A stretch of DNA of 64,000 bases. Origin: Shewanella sp. MBTL60-007. Its GTDB lineage: Bacteria; Pseudomonadota; Gammaproteobacteria; Enterobacterales; Shewanellaceae. Numbering within the stretch: position 1 is the first letter of the stretch; each line of letters begins with the position of its first letter. The position numbers were made by a program, and so were the translations under genes. Below are positions 28,001-35,893 of this stretch, piece after piece. The notes under the pieces are model-generated. The model did no database searches. It was not told the origin of the DNA and saw only the letters and a program-made list of their open reading frames with translations. The stretch lies in contig NZ_BPET01000027.1 in NCBI RefSeq assembly GCF_019654915.1, positions 1 through 64,000 of the forward strand, written 5' to 3'.

Positions 28001-28663
28001 ATGAAAGATATGACACAACAAACCGCGTATAGCAGTACTTCAGTTGAAGTAAACAAACTGCTAAAGAACACTTATATGCTGCTTTCTATGACCCTTGCGT
28101 TTTCTGCAGTGTGCGCAGGTTTGGCGATGGCATTAGCAATTAGCCCTATGATGTCTCTAGGTCTATCTCTCGGCAGCTTAGTGCTGTTATTCGTGACTCT
28201 TAGAAAAGCGGACTCTAGCGCTGGTATTTTTTGGGTATTTGCATTTACTGGTATGCAAGGTGCGTCACTAGGTTACATCCTAAACCATTACGCTGGCATG
28301 GCGAACGGCCCACAGCTAATCATGCAGGCACTAGGTTTAACCTCGTTAATCTTCGTGACGCTTTCAGGGTATGCGGTAACGACTAAGAAAGATTTCTCGT
28401 TTATGCGCGGCTTCCTTATCGCAGGTCTTGTGATTATGGTGGTTGGCTTGTTAGTAAACCTATTCCTAGGTAACGGCATGGTGTTTATGGCGCTTAACGC
28501 GGGTATCGCACTGCTGATGACTGGCTTTATTCTTTACGATACAAGTAAAATCGTTAACGGCGGCGAAACCAATTACATTCGTGCGACCATCTCTTTATAC
28601 TTAGATTTCTTAAATCTATTCATCGCCCTACTACATTTAATGGGTGTTGGTGGTGATGACTAA
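28001..28663 (+). CDS. yccA: Bax inhibitor-1/YccA family membrane protein
   Basis: Inner-membrane protein of 220 residues with seven hydrophobic segments, as in E. coli YccA, a substrate and modulator of FtsH. Typical features are NKLLKNTYMLLSMTLAFSA at the start, FTGMQGASLGYIL in the middle and the C-terminal YLDFLNLFIALLHLMG that carries the conserved acidic residue. GGAG stands seven bases before the ATG at 28001. A TTG six codons upstream is not needed. As in enterobacteria it sits next to the tus sulfur-relay genes, from which a terminator separates it. Confidence 0.92.
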   Translation: MKDMTQQTAYSSTSVEVNKLLKNTYMLLSMTLAFSAVCAGLAMALAISPMMSLGLSLGSLVLLFVTLRKADSSAGIFWVFAFTGMQGASLGYILNHYAGMANGPQLIMQALGLTSLIFVTLSGYAVTTKKDFSFMRGFLIAGLVIMVVGLLVNLFLGNGMVFMALNAGIALLMTGFILYDTSKIVNGGETNYIRATISLYLDFLNLFIALLHLMGVGGDD

Positions 28664-28687
28664 TACCAATTAATTTTAATTGAGTTA

Positions 28688-28717
28688 AAATGGCCCTATT
28701 ACAGGGCCATTTTTTTT
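28688..28717 (+). terminator. intrinsic terminator abutting the tusD start codon
   Basis: AAATGGCCCT and AGGGCCATTT pair around five bases and run into eight T residues that end three bases before the tusD ATG. Confidence 0.88.
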
Positions 28718-28720
28718 ACC

Positions 28721-29110
28721 ATGAGCAAATTCATTATTCAGGTTAACTCTGCAGCCTATGGCAATGCGTCGAGTTATAGCGCCTACCGCTTCGCTAAAGC
28801 CGCAATTGAAAACGGTCACGCCATTGAAAAGGTGTTCTTTTATCAGGACGGTGTGCTTAACACCAGCCATCTCAACTCTCCAGCCAGCGATGAGTTTGAT
28901 CTAAAACAAGCATGGATTGAGTTGCATCAGCTTCACGGTGTCGCCTTGATTAACTGTGTTTCCGCCGCTCTGCGCCGTGGGGTCTTATCGGAGTCTGAAG
29001 CAAAAGAGAACCAGCATAGCCATTGGAATATGCAACCACCGTTTATTATGGGCGGATTAGGCGAGCTAGTGACTGGAATTGAAACTGCCGACAGGCTCGT
29101 TAGCTTTTAG
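28721..29110 (+). CDS. tusD: sulfurtransferase subunit TusD
   Basis: First subunit of the TusBCD complex that relays sulfur from TusA to TusE for 2-thiolation of tRNA wobble uridine. The 129 residues align with E. coli TusD, including VNSAAYGNASSYSAYRFA, the HL-NSPASDEFDL stretch and the active cysteine in NCVSAALRRGV. The start matches the family exactly, yet only a terminator T-tract precedes it and no Shine-Dalgarno is visible, so initiation must be leader-poor or depend on a transcript that passes the hairpin. tusC follows after eight bases. Confidence 0.93.
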   Translation: MSKFIIQVNSAAYGNASSYSAYRFAKAAIENGHAIEKVFFYQDGVLNTSHLNSPASDEFDLKQAWIELHQLHGVALINCVSAALRRGVLSESEAKENQHSHWNMQPPFIMGGLGELVTGIETADRLVSF

Positions 29111-29118
29111 GAGCGTAA

Positions 29119-29475
29119 GTGAAGAAACTATGTATCATCTTTAGACAGGCTCCCCATGGCACTGCCCATGGCCGTGAAGGGCTTGACCTATCATTACTAA
29201 GTGCCAGCTTTGAACAGGAAGTGAGCCTAATCTTTTGCGATGAGGGTATACTGACTCTACTAAAGAACCAAGATCCTGAATCAATTGGTAGCAAAGATTA
29301 CATCGCTGCCTTAGGCGCTTTGTCGCTTTATGATATTGAAACCGTACTGGCATGCCAAGAATCGATGCAAGCGCTTGGACTTGAGCGAGAAGATTTACGG
29401 ATTGATGTAACAACGGCCTTGCCAGCTGATATTTCAAAACATCTTGCAGAAGTTGATGAGGTGCTGGTTTTCTAA
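29119..29475 (+). CDS. tusC: sulfurtransferase subunit TusC
   Basis: A 118-residue DsrF/TusC-type subunit starting at GTG, with GGAGCG just upstream inside the tusD end. KLCIIFRQAPHGTAHGREGLD at the N terminus is characteristic of TusC (E. coli has FSTAPHGTAAGREGLDA). It lies between tusD and tusB; its stop codon shares a base with the tusB start, so translation is coupled. It has the structural role in the TusBCD hexamer. The sequence shows no sign of damage. Confidence 0.92.
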   Translation: MKKLCIIFRQAPHGTAHGREGLDLSLLSASFEQEVSLIFCDEGILTLLKNQDPESIGSKDYIAALGALSLYDIETVLACQESMQALGLEREDLRIDVTTALPADISKHLAEVDEVLVF

Positions 29476-29756
29476 TGATATTACATCACATACAGAACTC
29501 GGTGGAACAGAGTGACGCGCTTAGCACTTGTCTGCGTTACATAGCGAACAACGACAGTATTTTATTGTCTGGCAATGGGATTAACTGTTTACTCAAGGCT
29601 GAGTGGCGGGCAAAATTGGCAGATCTGAACGTCGTAGTCTTACAAGAAGACGTTAACGCTCGTGGTCTACAAGATTATTTAAAGGACGTTAAGCAAGTTA
29701 GCTATAACGAGTTTGTTGAGTTAAGCCTTGAGCATGAAAAAGTAATTAGTTGGTAA
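29475..29756 (+). CDS. tusB: sulfurtransferase subunit TusB
   Basis: A 93-residue DsrH/TusB-type subunit. Recognisable parts are the N-terminal [10 protein letters not shown], the [12 protein letters not shown] strand and the [15 protein letters not shown] segment, matching the ALNEDLIARGL region of E. coli TusB. It overlaps tusC by one base and is followed after one base by tusE, in the order tusD-C-B-E. Confidence 0.9.
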   Translation: MILHHIQNSVEQSDALSTCLRYIANNDSILLSGNGINCLLKAEWRAKLADLNVVVLQEDVNARGLQDYLKDVKQVSYNEFVELSLEHEKVISW

Positions 29757-29757
29757 C

Positions 29758-30087
29758 ATGATAGAATTTAACGGAAAACAGATAGAAACCGATCATCAAG
29801 GCTATTTGAAATCAGTCGCGGATTGGACACCTGAGCTAGCGCCAGTTATCGCAAAGGAAGAACAAATAGAATTGACAGAAGCGCACTGGGAAGTGATTAA
29901 CTTCGTGCGCGACTTCTACCTAGAATTTAAGACAAGCCCAGCAATCCGCGTGCTAGTTAAGGCGATAGGTCAAAAGCTTGGTGAAGATAAGGGTAACTCA
30001 AAGTATCTCTATACCCTCTTCCCTGTCGGTCCAGCCAAGCAGGCAACTAAGATAGCGGGTCTGCCTAAACCTGCTAAATGTATTTAA
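29758..30087 (+). CDS. tusE: sulfur relay protein TusE (DsrC family)
   Basis: A 109-residue DsrC/TusE-family protein that accepts sulfur from TusBCD and passes it to MnmA. It has the family pattern: [19 protein letters not shown], the [14 protein letters not shown] stretch, and the C-terminal arm ending KPAKCI with the penultimate catalytic cysteine. Only one cysteine lies in the arm, which fits TusE rather than dissimilatory DsrC, which has two. It is the last gene of the tus operon and is closed by a terminator. Confidence 0.93.
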   Translation: MIEFNGKQIETDHQGYLKSVADWTPELAPVIAKEEQIELTEAHWEVINFVRDFYLEFKTSPAIRVLVKAIGQKLGEDKGNSKYLYTLFPVGPAKQATKIAGLPKPAKCI

Positions 30088-30113
30088 AGTTAAGATGCAT
30101 TAAGCGTATAAAA

Positions 30114-30140
30114 GAAAAGCCCTACACGTTAGGGCTTTTT
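30114..30140 (+). terminator. terminator of the tus operon
   Basis: AAAGCCCTA and TAGGGCTTT pair around five bases with a T-run, 27 bases after the tusE stop. Confidence 0.88.
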
Positions 30141-30348
30141 AGTCTCTCAACAATGACATTGAAGTACCTGTATTAGTTAGAGAGTCTACGAACATCTCTA
30201 GCTGTCCCCTAACAAACTCTTAATTTACCGTTTCACTTTCGTAATACTTGGATGAGGATAGAAGGATTCAGGCCTTATACGGGCGGTTTCACGAGTTTCA
30301 CTCCATTTACCTCGGCCTTTACATCGGCTAACCGTCGCACAAACAAAT
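30141..30348. other. region between tus operon and tRNA-derived repeat array
   Basis: No gene is supported. On the minus strand it lies beyond the last terminator of the tRNA array. Confidence 0.4.
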
Positions 30349-30380
30349 ACAAAAAAGCCTCCGCACGTTAATGCAGAGGC
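30349..30380 (-). terminator. terminator 4 of the tRNA-Leu repeat array
   Basis: On the minus strand GCCTCTGCA pairs with TGCGGAGGC (one mismatch) and is followed by six T residues. It lies eight bases past the CCA of repeat copy 3. Confidence 0.85.
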
Positions 30381-30388
30381 TTTGATGA

Positions 30389-30472
30389 TGGTACCCGTGG
30401 CCAAACTTGAACTGGTGCGCCTTACTTTGTGAAGAGTGCGAGGCATCTCTTATAAAAAGCAATCCCTTGTGC
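30389..30472 (-). pseudogene. degenerate tRNA-Leu 3' copy 3
   Basis: Minus-strand remnant of tRNA-Leu(UAA). The T arm and 3' acceptor strand up to CCA are retained with three changes, as is a CACAAGGGATT resembling the anticodon-stem 5' side. The D arm and the 5' acceptor strand are missing, so it cannot fold as a tRNA. Confidence 0.85.
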
Positions 30473-30493
30473 TTTCTTCGTAAATGACAAATA

Positions 30494-30519
30494 CAAAAAA
30501 GCCCCGACATTGTCGAGGC
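30494..30519 (-). terminator. terminator 3 of the tRNA-Leu repeat array
   Basis: GCCTCGAC/GTCGGGGC stem with AAT loop and six T residues on the minus strand. It is nearly identical to the terminator next to the intact tRNA-Leu. Confidence 0.88.
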
Positions 30520-30547
30520 TTCTCTGCAACTCTACGGGAGAGTTATT

Positions 30548-30606
30548 TGGTACCCGTGGCCAGACTTGAACTGGCACGCCTTACTTTGTGAAGAGTGCGA
30601 GGGATT
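30548..30606 (-). pseudogene. degenerate tRNA-Leu 3' copy 2
   Basis: Minus-strand remnant holding AAATCCCTCGC of the anticodon-stem 3' side, an altered variable arm, and a T arm plus acceptor end identical to the intact tRNA-Leu, including CCA. The whole 5' half is missing. Confidence 0.88.
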
Positions 30607-30655
30607 TAATTTCAATAAAATCTACTTATCAATATCTAAACTCAAATTTTAGACG

Positions 30656-30680
30656 TAAAAAAACCAGCTCTAGGCTGGTT
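30656..30680 (-). terminator. terminator 2 of the tRNA-Leu repeat array
   Basis: On the minus strand AACCAGC and GCTGGTT pair around five bases and run into seven T residues. Confidence 0.85.
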
Positions 30681-30701
30681 TAATCACTCTTCATAAGAAG
30701 A

Positions 30702-30776
30702 TGGTACCCGTGGCCAGACTTGAACTGGCACGGTTATTTAGTGAGGCATCTCTTATAAAAAGCAAATCCCTTGTGC
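30702..30776 (-). pseudogene. degenerate tRNA-Leu 3' copy 1
   Basis: Minus-strand remnant starting GCACAAGGGATT, with a replaced anticodon loop, then GTGCCAGTTCAAGTCTGG and the acceptor end to CCA, identical over that 3' part to tRNA-Leu(UAA). The 5' acceptor strand and D arm are absent. Confidence 0.88.
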
Positions 30777-30797
30777 TTTCTTCATAAACAGCAAATA

Positions 30798-30823
30798 CAA
30801 AAAAGCCCCGACACTGTCGAGGC
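30798..30823 (-). terminator. terminator 1, directly after the intact tRNA-Leu
   Basis: GCCTCGAC/GTCGGGGC stem with AGT loop followed by six T residues on the minus strand, 29 bases past the tRNA-Leu CCA. Confidence 0.9.
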
Positions 30824-30851
30824 TTCTCTGCAACTCTACGAGAGAGTTATT

Positions 30852-30937
30852 TGGTACCCGTGGCCAGACTTGAACTGGCACGCTTATTCAGCGAGGGATT
30901 TTAAATCCCTTGTGTCTACCGATTCCACCACACGGGC
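30852..30937 (-). tRNA. tRNA-Leu (anticodon UAA)
   Basis: Minus-strand gene of 86 bases with encoded CCA. The acceptor GCCCGTG pairs with CACGGGT (terminal G-U). The anticodon stem-loop AGGGA-TTTAAAA-TCCCT gives UAA. The long variable arm CGCTGAATAAGCG and the T arm with GTTCAAGTC mark class II tRNA-Leu. It is the last intact gene of a Gly-Cys-Leu operon that corresponds to glyW-cysT-leuZ of E. coli. Confidence 0.97.
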
Positions 30938-31021
30938 AAACTCTTTGACTCTGGCGATACGTATTATCGGTATTAATACTGCTTACTCATACTTGAACAA
31001 GCTCACCAAACTCTTAAATTG

Positions 31022-31095
31022 TGGAGGCGCGACCCGGAGTCGAACCGAGATCGACGGATTTGCAATCCGCAGCATAGCCATTCTGCCATCGCGCC
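31022..31095 (-). tRNA. tRNA-Cys (anticodon GCA)
   Basis: Minus-strand gene of 74 bases with encoded CCA. The acceptor GGCGCGA pairs with TCGCGCC; the anticodon stem-loop CGGAT-TGCAAAT-CCG places GCA in the loop; the T arm has GGTTCGACTCC. It is the middle gene of the operon. Confidence 0.97.
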
Positions 31096-31108
31096 ACATT
31101 ATTTAAAT

Positions 31109-31184
31109 TGGAGCGACATATCGGGTTCGAACCGATGACCTATACCTTGGCAAGGTATCGCTCTACCAACTGAGCTAATGTCGC
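31109..31184 (-). tRNA. tRNA-Gly (anticodon GCC)
   Basis: Minus-strand gene of 76 bases with encoded CCA. The acceptor GCGACAT pairs with ATGTCGC; the anticodon stem-loop ATACC-TTGCCAA-GGTAT gives GCC; the T arm has GGTTCGAACCC. It is the first gene of the operon. Confidence 0.97.
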
Positions 31185-31246
31185 ATTTCAATTTAAACTG
31201 CAATCAAGTTGTTGCTTAGTTCGCTTCCCCTTGACTACGGAATGGC

Positions 31247-31274
31247 ATTCTACCGATTTACCGATGAGAGTCAA
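31247..31274 (-). promoter_or_regulatory. promoter of the Gly-Cys-Leu tRNA operon
   Basis: On the minus strand TTGACT, a 16-base spacer and TAGAAT, followed by GCC, lie about 60 bases upstream of tRNA-Gly. Confidence 0.75.
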
Positions 31275-31491
31275 TCGACAAAAAACAAATTAGTGACTGT
31301 TTGACGTTAAAACCATCAGAAATAACAAATTTCATGCATCCTGATTGTTTTGCAGCCTTTTTTTGGGTTTCAAAACGGTTTACAAAGTGGTTATTGGGAA
31401 TAACCGTTAAGGGACGAAGGGACTCATTCAGTCGCCGTGGCTATGCAAACTAGTTATTACGGCCTCCCCTTTTTATTGGGTGGCCTAAAAA

Positions 31492-31522
31492 CAAAAACGC
31501 CTCTATGACTAGAGGCGTTTTA
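31492..31522 (-). terminator. terminator of the long GAPDH gene
   Basis: AAACGCCTCT and AGAGGCGTTT pair around six bases; on the minus strand it is followed by TTTTTG, 25 bases past the stop. Confidence 0.88.
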
Positions 31523-31546
31523 TAGACGAACTAATTCAGTAAAGAA

Positions 31547-32983
31547 TTAGCCGTGGGGTAATGACTGGTAGTTAAGGCCAAGCATTTTCTGCATAACACC
31601 AACAACCTGGCAGCTATAGCCAAACTCATTGTCATACCATACATAAAGTATCGCTCGATTACCTTCAGCGATAGTTGCTTGAGAATCAACAACACCTGCG
31701 TAACGTGAACCGACTAAGTCACTAGACACGATTTCTGTAGAATCAGTGTAATCGATCTGGTTTTGCAGCTCTGACTGTAACGCCATATCTTTTAGATATT
31801 CGTTTAAGTCGTGCTTGTTTGTTTCACCGTTAAGGTTAAGGCTAATAATCGCCATAGAAACGTTTGGTGTAGGAACGCGGATCGCGTTGCCCGTTAGCTT
31901 ACCCTCTAATACAGGTAAAGCCTTAGATACTGCTTTGGCAGCGCCAGTTTCAGTAATAACCATGTTTAATGGTGCACTACGGCCACGACGGTCTGCTTTA
32001 TGGTAGTTATCGATAAGGTTTTGATCGTTGGTATATGAGTGAATGGTTTCCACGTGACCATTTTCAATACCATATTTATCGTTAACAGCCTTAAGTACAG
32101 GTGTAATCGCGTTTGTAGTACAGCTAGCCGCTGATACGATAGTGTCTTCGTCAAGAATATCTTGCTCGTTCACACCATAAACAACGTTTTTGATAGCGCC
32201 TTTAGCTGGAGCGGTAAGAAGTACCTTGCTTGCGCCTGGAGACTTAAGGTGTAAACCAAGACCCGCTTCATCTTTCCAAATACCTGTGTTATCGACAACA
32301 AGCGCATTTGAGATACCAAACTTAGTGTAATCCACTTCATCCGGAGAGTTTGCGTAGATCACCTGAATGTAGGTACCGTTAGCGATGATTGCATTGTTCT
32401 CTTCATCGACTTCAACGGAGCCATTAAATGGACCATGAACAGAGTCACGACGCAGTAGGCTTGCACGCTTTTCCAAATCACCAGTACGGCCGCCACGAAG
32501 TACGATAGCACGTAGTCTAAGCTTATTACTTACACCCGTTCTTTCAATAAGCAAACGAGCGAGTAGACGACCGATACGGCCAAAACCATAAAGAACCACA
32601 TCTCTTGCTTCTTGGTCATCTTGATGGGTGATTGCATCTGCCAGTTCGCGGCTCATGTAAGCTTCGATCTGACTTGCATCTTGATATTCGCGCCAGTAAT
32701 TAACCGCGAGTTTACCGATGTCCACTTTACACTGCTTTACCGCTAACTTGCTTAGGGCTTCAACAAATGGAAAGCTTTCACGTAGTCTCAGTTTTTCACC
32801 AACATGGCGACGCACTAGTCGGTGCGATTTGATGATTTCGATTGTAGAGGCATTTAGTAGAGGTTTGCCATAGACGACGACTTCTACACCTTGGTTACGG
32901 TATAACTTACCAAGTAATGGCTGCATAGCCTCAGCCATTTCGAAACGTTCTTGCCAACTTTGTAGGTGTTTATCAGCGCTCAT
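31547..32983 (-). CDS. glyceraldehyde-3-phosphate dehydrogenase, long N-extended paralogue
   Basis: A 478-residue GAPDH-family enzyme, about 140 residues longer than ordinary GapA. The extra N-terminal part (about 1-125) is helical and unlike the NAD domain. The core then begins with DVVLYGFGRIGRLLARLL, and the catalytic cysteine sits in SAASCTTNAITP, with SYTNDQNLID and YDNEFGYSCQVV downstream. This long form with its neighbours (DUF2989 gene, then gapA) is known from Shewanella. Whether it works in glycolysis or gluconeogenesis, and which cofactor it prefers, cannot be read from the sequence. It is divergent from the DUF2989 gene. Confidence 0.88.
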   Translation of the reverse strand: MSADKHLQSWQERFEMAEAMQPLLGKLYRNQGVEVVVYGKPLLNASTIEIIKSHRLVRRHVGEKLRLRESFPFVEALSKLAVKQCKVDIGKLAVNYWREYQDASQIEAYMSRELADAITHQDDQEARDVVLYGFGRIGRLLARLLIERTGVSNKLRLRAIVLRGGRTGDLEKRASLLRRDSVHGPFNGSVEVDEENNAIIANGTYIQVIYANSPDEVDYTKFGISNALVVDNTGIWKDEAGLGLHLKSPGASKVLLTAPAKGAIKNVVYGVNEQDILDEDTIVSAASCTTNAITPVLKAVNDKYGIENGHVETIHSYTNDQNLIDNYHKADRRGRSAPLNMVITETGAAKAVSKALPVLEGKLTGNAIRVPTPNVSMAIISLNLNGETNKHDLNEYLKDMALQSELQNQIDYTDSTEIVSSDLVGSRYAGVVDSQATIAEGNRAILYVWYDNEFGYSCQVVGVMQKMLGLNYQSLPHG

Positions 32984-33150
32984 TAACAGATCCTTTATCT
33001 CACTTTTCTGACTTTTTCATCAGAAATGTTTGAGTAACAAAAAGAAAAGACCAATAATCTATCGTTATATAGGGGTTCTTTTCCCCGTTTGGTCGGCGCT
33101 ATTGTAATGAAAAGTATGCTCTCAAGCTAGCAAGATATTTTTCATAACAT

Positions 33151-33165
33151 TGTAATTTTATTAGA
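33151..33165. promoter_or_regulatory. candidate HexR operator
   Basis: TGTAATTTTATTAGA differs by one base from a perfect TGTAAT-N3-ATTACA palindrome, the form reported for HexR, the regulator of central carbon genes in Shewanella. It lies between the long GAPDH gene and the DUF2989 gene. Confidence 0.5.
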
Positions 33166-33188
33166 TAAAAAGCTATCTGGAGCCTGAT

Positions 33189-34040
33189 TTGAACCGAAAA
33201 CTTGTAATGATTACATCATTTCTTGGGATTCCGCTTGTTTTTGGCCTAATTGGCTGCGAACAGCCGACAAATACTCAGATCATTTGTAACAAAAATCCTG
33301 AACTTTGTGCCGATCTACATAAAGATAGTTGGTGTCGATTTGAGCGAGGAGACCTGATCCGTAATAGGTTCAAGCTAAAAAATATACCGGAACCGTCTGG
33401 TAAAGAGATTTATCAACAGCTAGTGTACTTAGAAAATTACAACAAATGTGTTGAGCTAGCCGCCGGTGTTCAGCACATTTTACATCCGGAACGTACTAAC
33501 GACCGTGCTCGTGCATTTGGCTTAAGCTCGCAGACATTAGCCGAGTTACAGGAAACCACTAAAGGAAGCACTGACCCCCACCTCGCCTACTATCACTGGT
33601 CACGTTTTAACGACACTGACGCAGGAGCAGTGCTTTTTGCTGCAGAACAAGACAATACAATAGTCGATGTAGATCTACAGGCTCAGTTAGCCTCTTATTT
33701 TGTAAAAGTTAACCCTGAGAAATCCAAGCGCCTCTATGCTCAGGTATTAAAGGGAAGCACAGCAGAAGAGTTCCAACCTGACTGGCTACTCGCATTAGCC
33801 ACGCTTTATCGTCAAGAAGGCAGAAATGAAATTGAATATTGGCTATCTATGACCAATATCGAAATAACTAAGGCAAACTTTTCGAGCGAGCAGATGCTTG
33901 CAATCATAAAGGGAGAAAAGGCACTTCAGCGAAAGTTAGATCGAGATGCCGCAAATCTTGCAGATCAGCTTATAAGTGGAAAGTATCAGCAAAGTAAGCT
34001 AAAAGTATTGCTTGACGAAGACCTAATCAAGCCACAGTAA
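33189..34040 (+). CDS. DUF2989 lipoprotein
   Basis: A 283-residue probable lipoprotein. The TTG start with GGAG at a good distance opens a signal sequence ending in the lipobox LIGC, followed by EQPTNTQIICNKNPELC. The mature part has paired cysteines near its start, then helical TPR-like segments, and corresponds to the DUF2989 family found next to GAPDH genes in Shewanella. An ATG six codons later would shorten the basic n-region. Residue two of the mature form is Glu, not Asp, which favours sorting to the outer membrane. The function is unknown. Confidence 0.8.
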   Translation: MNRKLVMITSFLGIPLVFGLIGCEQPTNTQIICNKNPELCADLHKDSWCRFERGDLIRNRFKLKNIPEPSGKEIYQQLVYLENYNKCVELAAGVQHILHPERTNDRARAFGLSSQTLAELQETTKGSTDPHLAYYHWSRFNDTDAGAVLFAAEQDNTIVDVDLQAQLASYFVKVNPEKSKRLYAQVLKGSTAEEFQPDWLLALATLYRQEGRNEIEYWLSMTNIEITKANFSSEQMLAIIKGEKALQRKLDRDAANLADQLISGKYQQSKLKVLLDEDLIKPQ

Positions 34041-34135
34041 GCTTTAATTGTTAAACACTGCTAATTTGGCAATATTTTTGCCAACTTACAGTTATTTTGT
34101 CGATTGACACAATTTATATTCGAATTCGCGACACG

Positions 34136-34150
34136 TGTAAAAAAATTACC
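34136..34150. promoter_or_regulatory. candidate HexR operator upstream of gapA
   Basis: TGTAAAAAAATTACC fits the TGTAA-N5-TTACA palindrome with one terminal mismatch, 110 bases before the gapA start. Confidence 0.5.
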
Positions 34151-34260
34151 TAAACATTAGCAATAATTGGCCGTTTATCACCGATATTACTTGACGATGG
34201 CTGCCAGTTTGGTAATTTTACTACCAGATTCTATTTTTTCTTTTACCAGAGGGATATGAG

Positions 34261-35271
34261 ATGACTATCCGAGTTGCAATTAACGGCTATGGCCGTATCG
34301 GCCGCAATGTTCTACGCGCACTATATGAAAGCGAAAAGAACTACCCTATCAAGATTGTTGCACTAAACGATTTGGGTGATGCTTCAATCAACGCTCATTT
34401 AACTAAATACGACTCAGTACATGGTCGCTTTAACGCAAAAGTAGAACACGCAGATGACGCTATTTTTGTGAACGAAGATAAGATCCTTACCTTCCAAGAG
34501 CGTGATCCTTCAAAACTTCCTTGGAAAGAGTTAGATGTAGATGTGGTATTTGAATGTACCGGCATTTTCACTTCTAAAGAATCAGTTCAGCCTCACCTAG
34601 ATGCTGGCGCTAAAAAGGTGATTATTTCTGCACCTGGTAAGAATGTCGATGCGACTGTCGTTTACGGCGTAAACAACGACGAAATTACTGGTGACATGAC
34701 AGTTATTTCAAATGCTTCTTGTACTACGAACTGTTTAGCACCGTTTGCTAAGCCGTTAAATGATGAGATTGGCATCGAATCAGGTCTAATGACGACCATC
34801 CACGCTTATACTAACGACCAACGTTTGTCTGATGTTTATCACACTGACCTTCGCCGTGCTCGTGCAGCAGCGATGTCTATGATCCCAACTAAGACTGGTG
34901 CTGCTGCTGCCGTTGGCCTTGTGGTTCCTGAACTTGCTGGCAAGTTTGATGGATTAGCGGTTCGCGTTCCTACAGTTAACGTTTCATTGGTTGACTTGTC
35001 TTTCGTAGCTGCACGCGACACAAGTGTTGAAGAGATCAACGCTATCATCGAAAAAGCTGCCTCTGTTGCACCATTAAGCGAAGTATTAGCAGTTAACCAC
35101 GAACCGTTGGTATCTATCGACTTTAACCACAACCCATACTCTTCTAACTTCGATGCTACACAAACTCGTGTTAACGGTCGTCTAGTTAAAGTAATGGCTT
35201 GGTATGACAACGAATGGGGCTTCAGTAACCGCATGCTAGACAATGCAGTTGCACTAATGAACGCGAAGTAA
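34261..35271 (+). CDS. gapA: glyceraldehyde-3-phosphate dehydrogenase GapA
   Basis: Cytoplasmic glycolytic GAPDH of 336 residues, normal length. The NAD-binding start is [18 protein letters not shown]; the active-site cysteine is in [14 protein letters not shown]; the phosphate-binding residues lie in [11 protein letters not shown] and [20 protein letters not shown] ends the catalytic domain. The Asp at the end of the second strand is replaced by Asn-Asp (ALNDLGD), so NAD use is probable. AGAGGGAT precedes the ATG. It is monocistronic, with a HexR-like site upstream and a strong terminator downstream. Confidence 0.92.
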   Translation: MTIRVAINGYGRIGRNVLRALYESEKNYPIKIVALNDLGDASINAHLTKYDSVHGRFNAKVEHADDAIFVNEDKILTFQERDPSKLPWKELDVDVVFECTGIFTSKESVQPHLDAGAKKVIISAPGKNVDATVVYGVNNDEITGDMTVISNASCTTNCLAPFAKPLNDEIGIESGLMTTIHAYTNDQRLSDVYHTDLRRARAAAMSMIPTKTGAAAAVGLVVPELAGKFDGLAVRVPTVNVSLVDLSFVAARDTSVEEINAIIEKAASVAPLSEVLAVNHEPLVSIDFNHNPYSSNFDATQTRVNGRLVKVMAWYDNEWGFSNRMLDNAVALMNAK

Positions 35272-35285
35272 CTCATTTGCAGTAA

Positions 35286-35314
35286 TAAAAAACCCAGCTA
35301 AGCTGGGTTTTTTT
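35286..35314 (+). terminator. terminator of gapA
   Basis: AACCCAGC and GCTGGGTT form a tight stem with a three-base loop and an eight-base T-run, 19 bases after the stop. Confidence 0.9.
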
Positions 35315-35405
35315 ATGGGCTGATGAAAACTCACCTACCAAGTCTGGTAATTCGCTCTTCGGTCAAGAACAGCTCGACATCCCTCTTAAACAGACGTTAG
35401 TAGGA

Positions 35406-35729
35406 TTAACCTAGTAACCTGCTCATAAAGGGTGTGTTAATCGCTTCATCAATATTTTCTAGATTTTGATCAATATACCCGAGCAAAATGCTTTTCTCAG
35501 TACTGTCCAGATCTGAGGTTAATATGGCTCGATGCAACTCTAGAGACTCAGACTTAAGAGTTAGAAGCGTTAAGGTGGAGATCTGGTTTTCGTTGTTATA
35601 GCGGTTCAACAATGTTCGCTGGGTGATCTTTATTGCTGTTTGCACACTATGATTCAAAATAGAGACTTTCTCGCCTGCTATTTTGGGGGCTGCCAAACCA
35701 CAATACTGTTGCTGTAAAGTATGTTGCAT
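35406..35729 (-). CDS. hypothetical protein, helical
   Basis: A 107-residue cytoplasmic protein with no signal or membrane segment. AGAGG stands five bases before the ATG at 35729; a GTG two codons earlier is possible. The sequence is rich in Leu, Ser, Glu and Asn and looks all-helical. I do not recognise the family. It stands alone between gapA and another small unknown gene. Confidence 0.55.
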   Translation of the reverse strand: MQHTLQQQYCGLAAPKIAGEKVSILNHSVQTAIKITQRTLLNRYNNENQISTLTLLTLKSESLELHRAILTSDLDSTEKSILLGYIDQNLENIDEAINTPFMSRLLG

Positions 35730-35893
35730 ATCCACCTCTTAAGGTTAACCTAGGCTAAATAGCATAGGTTTTGAGAGGTAGATAATAGCAACCTAGAACT
35801 GTACTCATACTTAATAGGCAACTCAATTGAGCCCGTGAGCGAGACAGCTTAACAGTGATTTTAATTAAAAACGGACTAACTTAACGAGGGTTT

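Noticed and set aside
30771..31106. A 111-codon plus-strand frame across the tRNA operon
   Set aside because: It is the antisense of tRNA-Leu, tRNA-Cys and the repeat spacers; its apparent coding comes from tRNA sequence.
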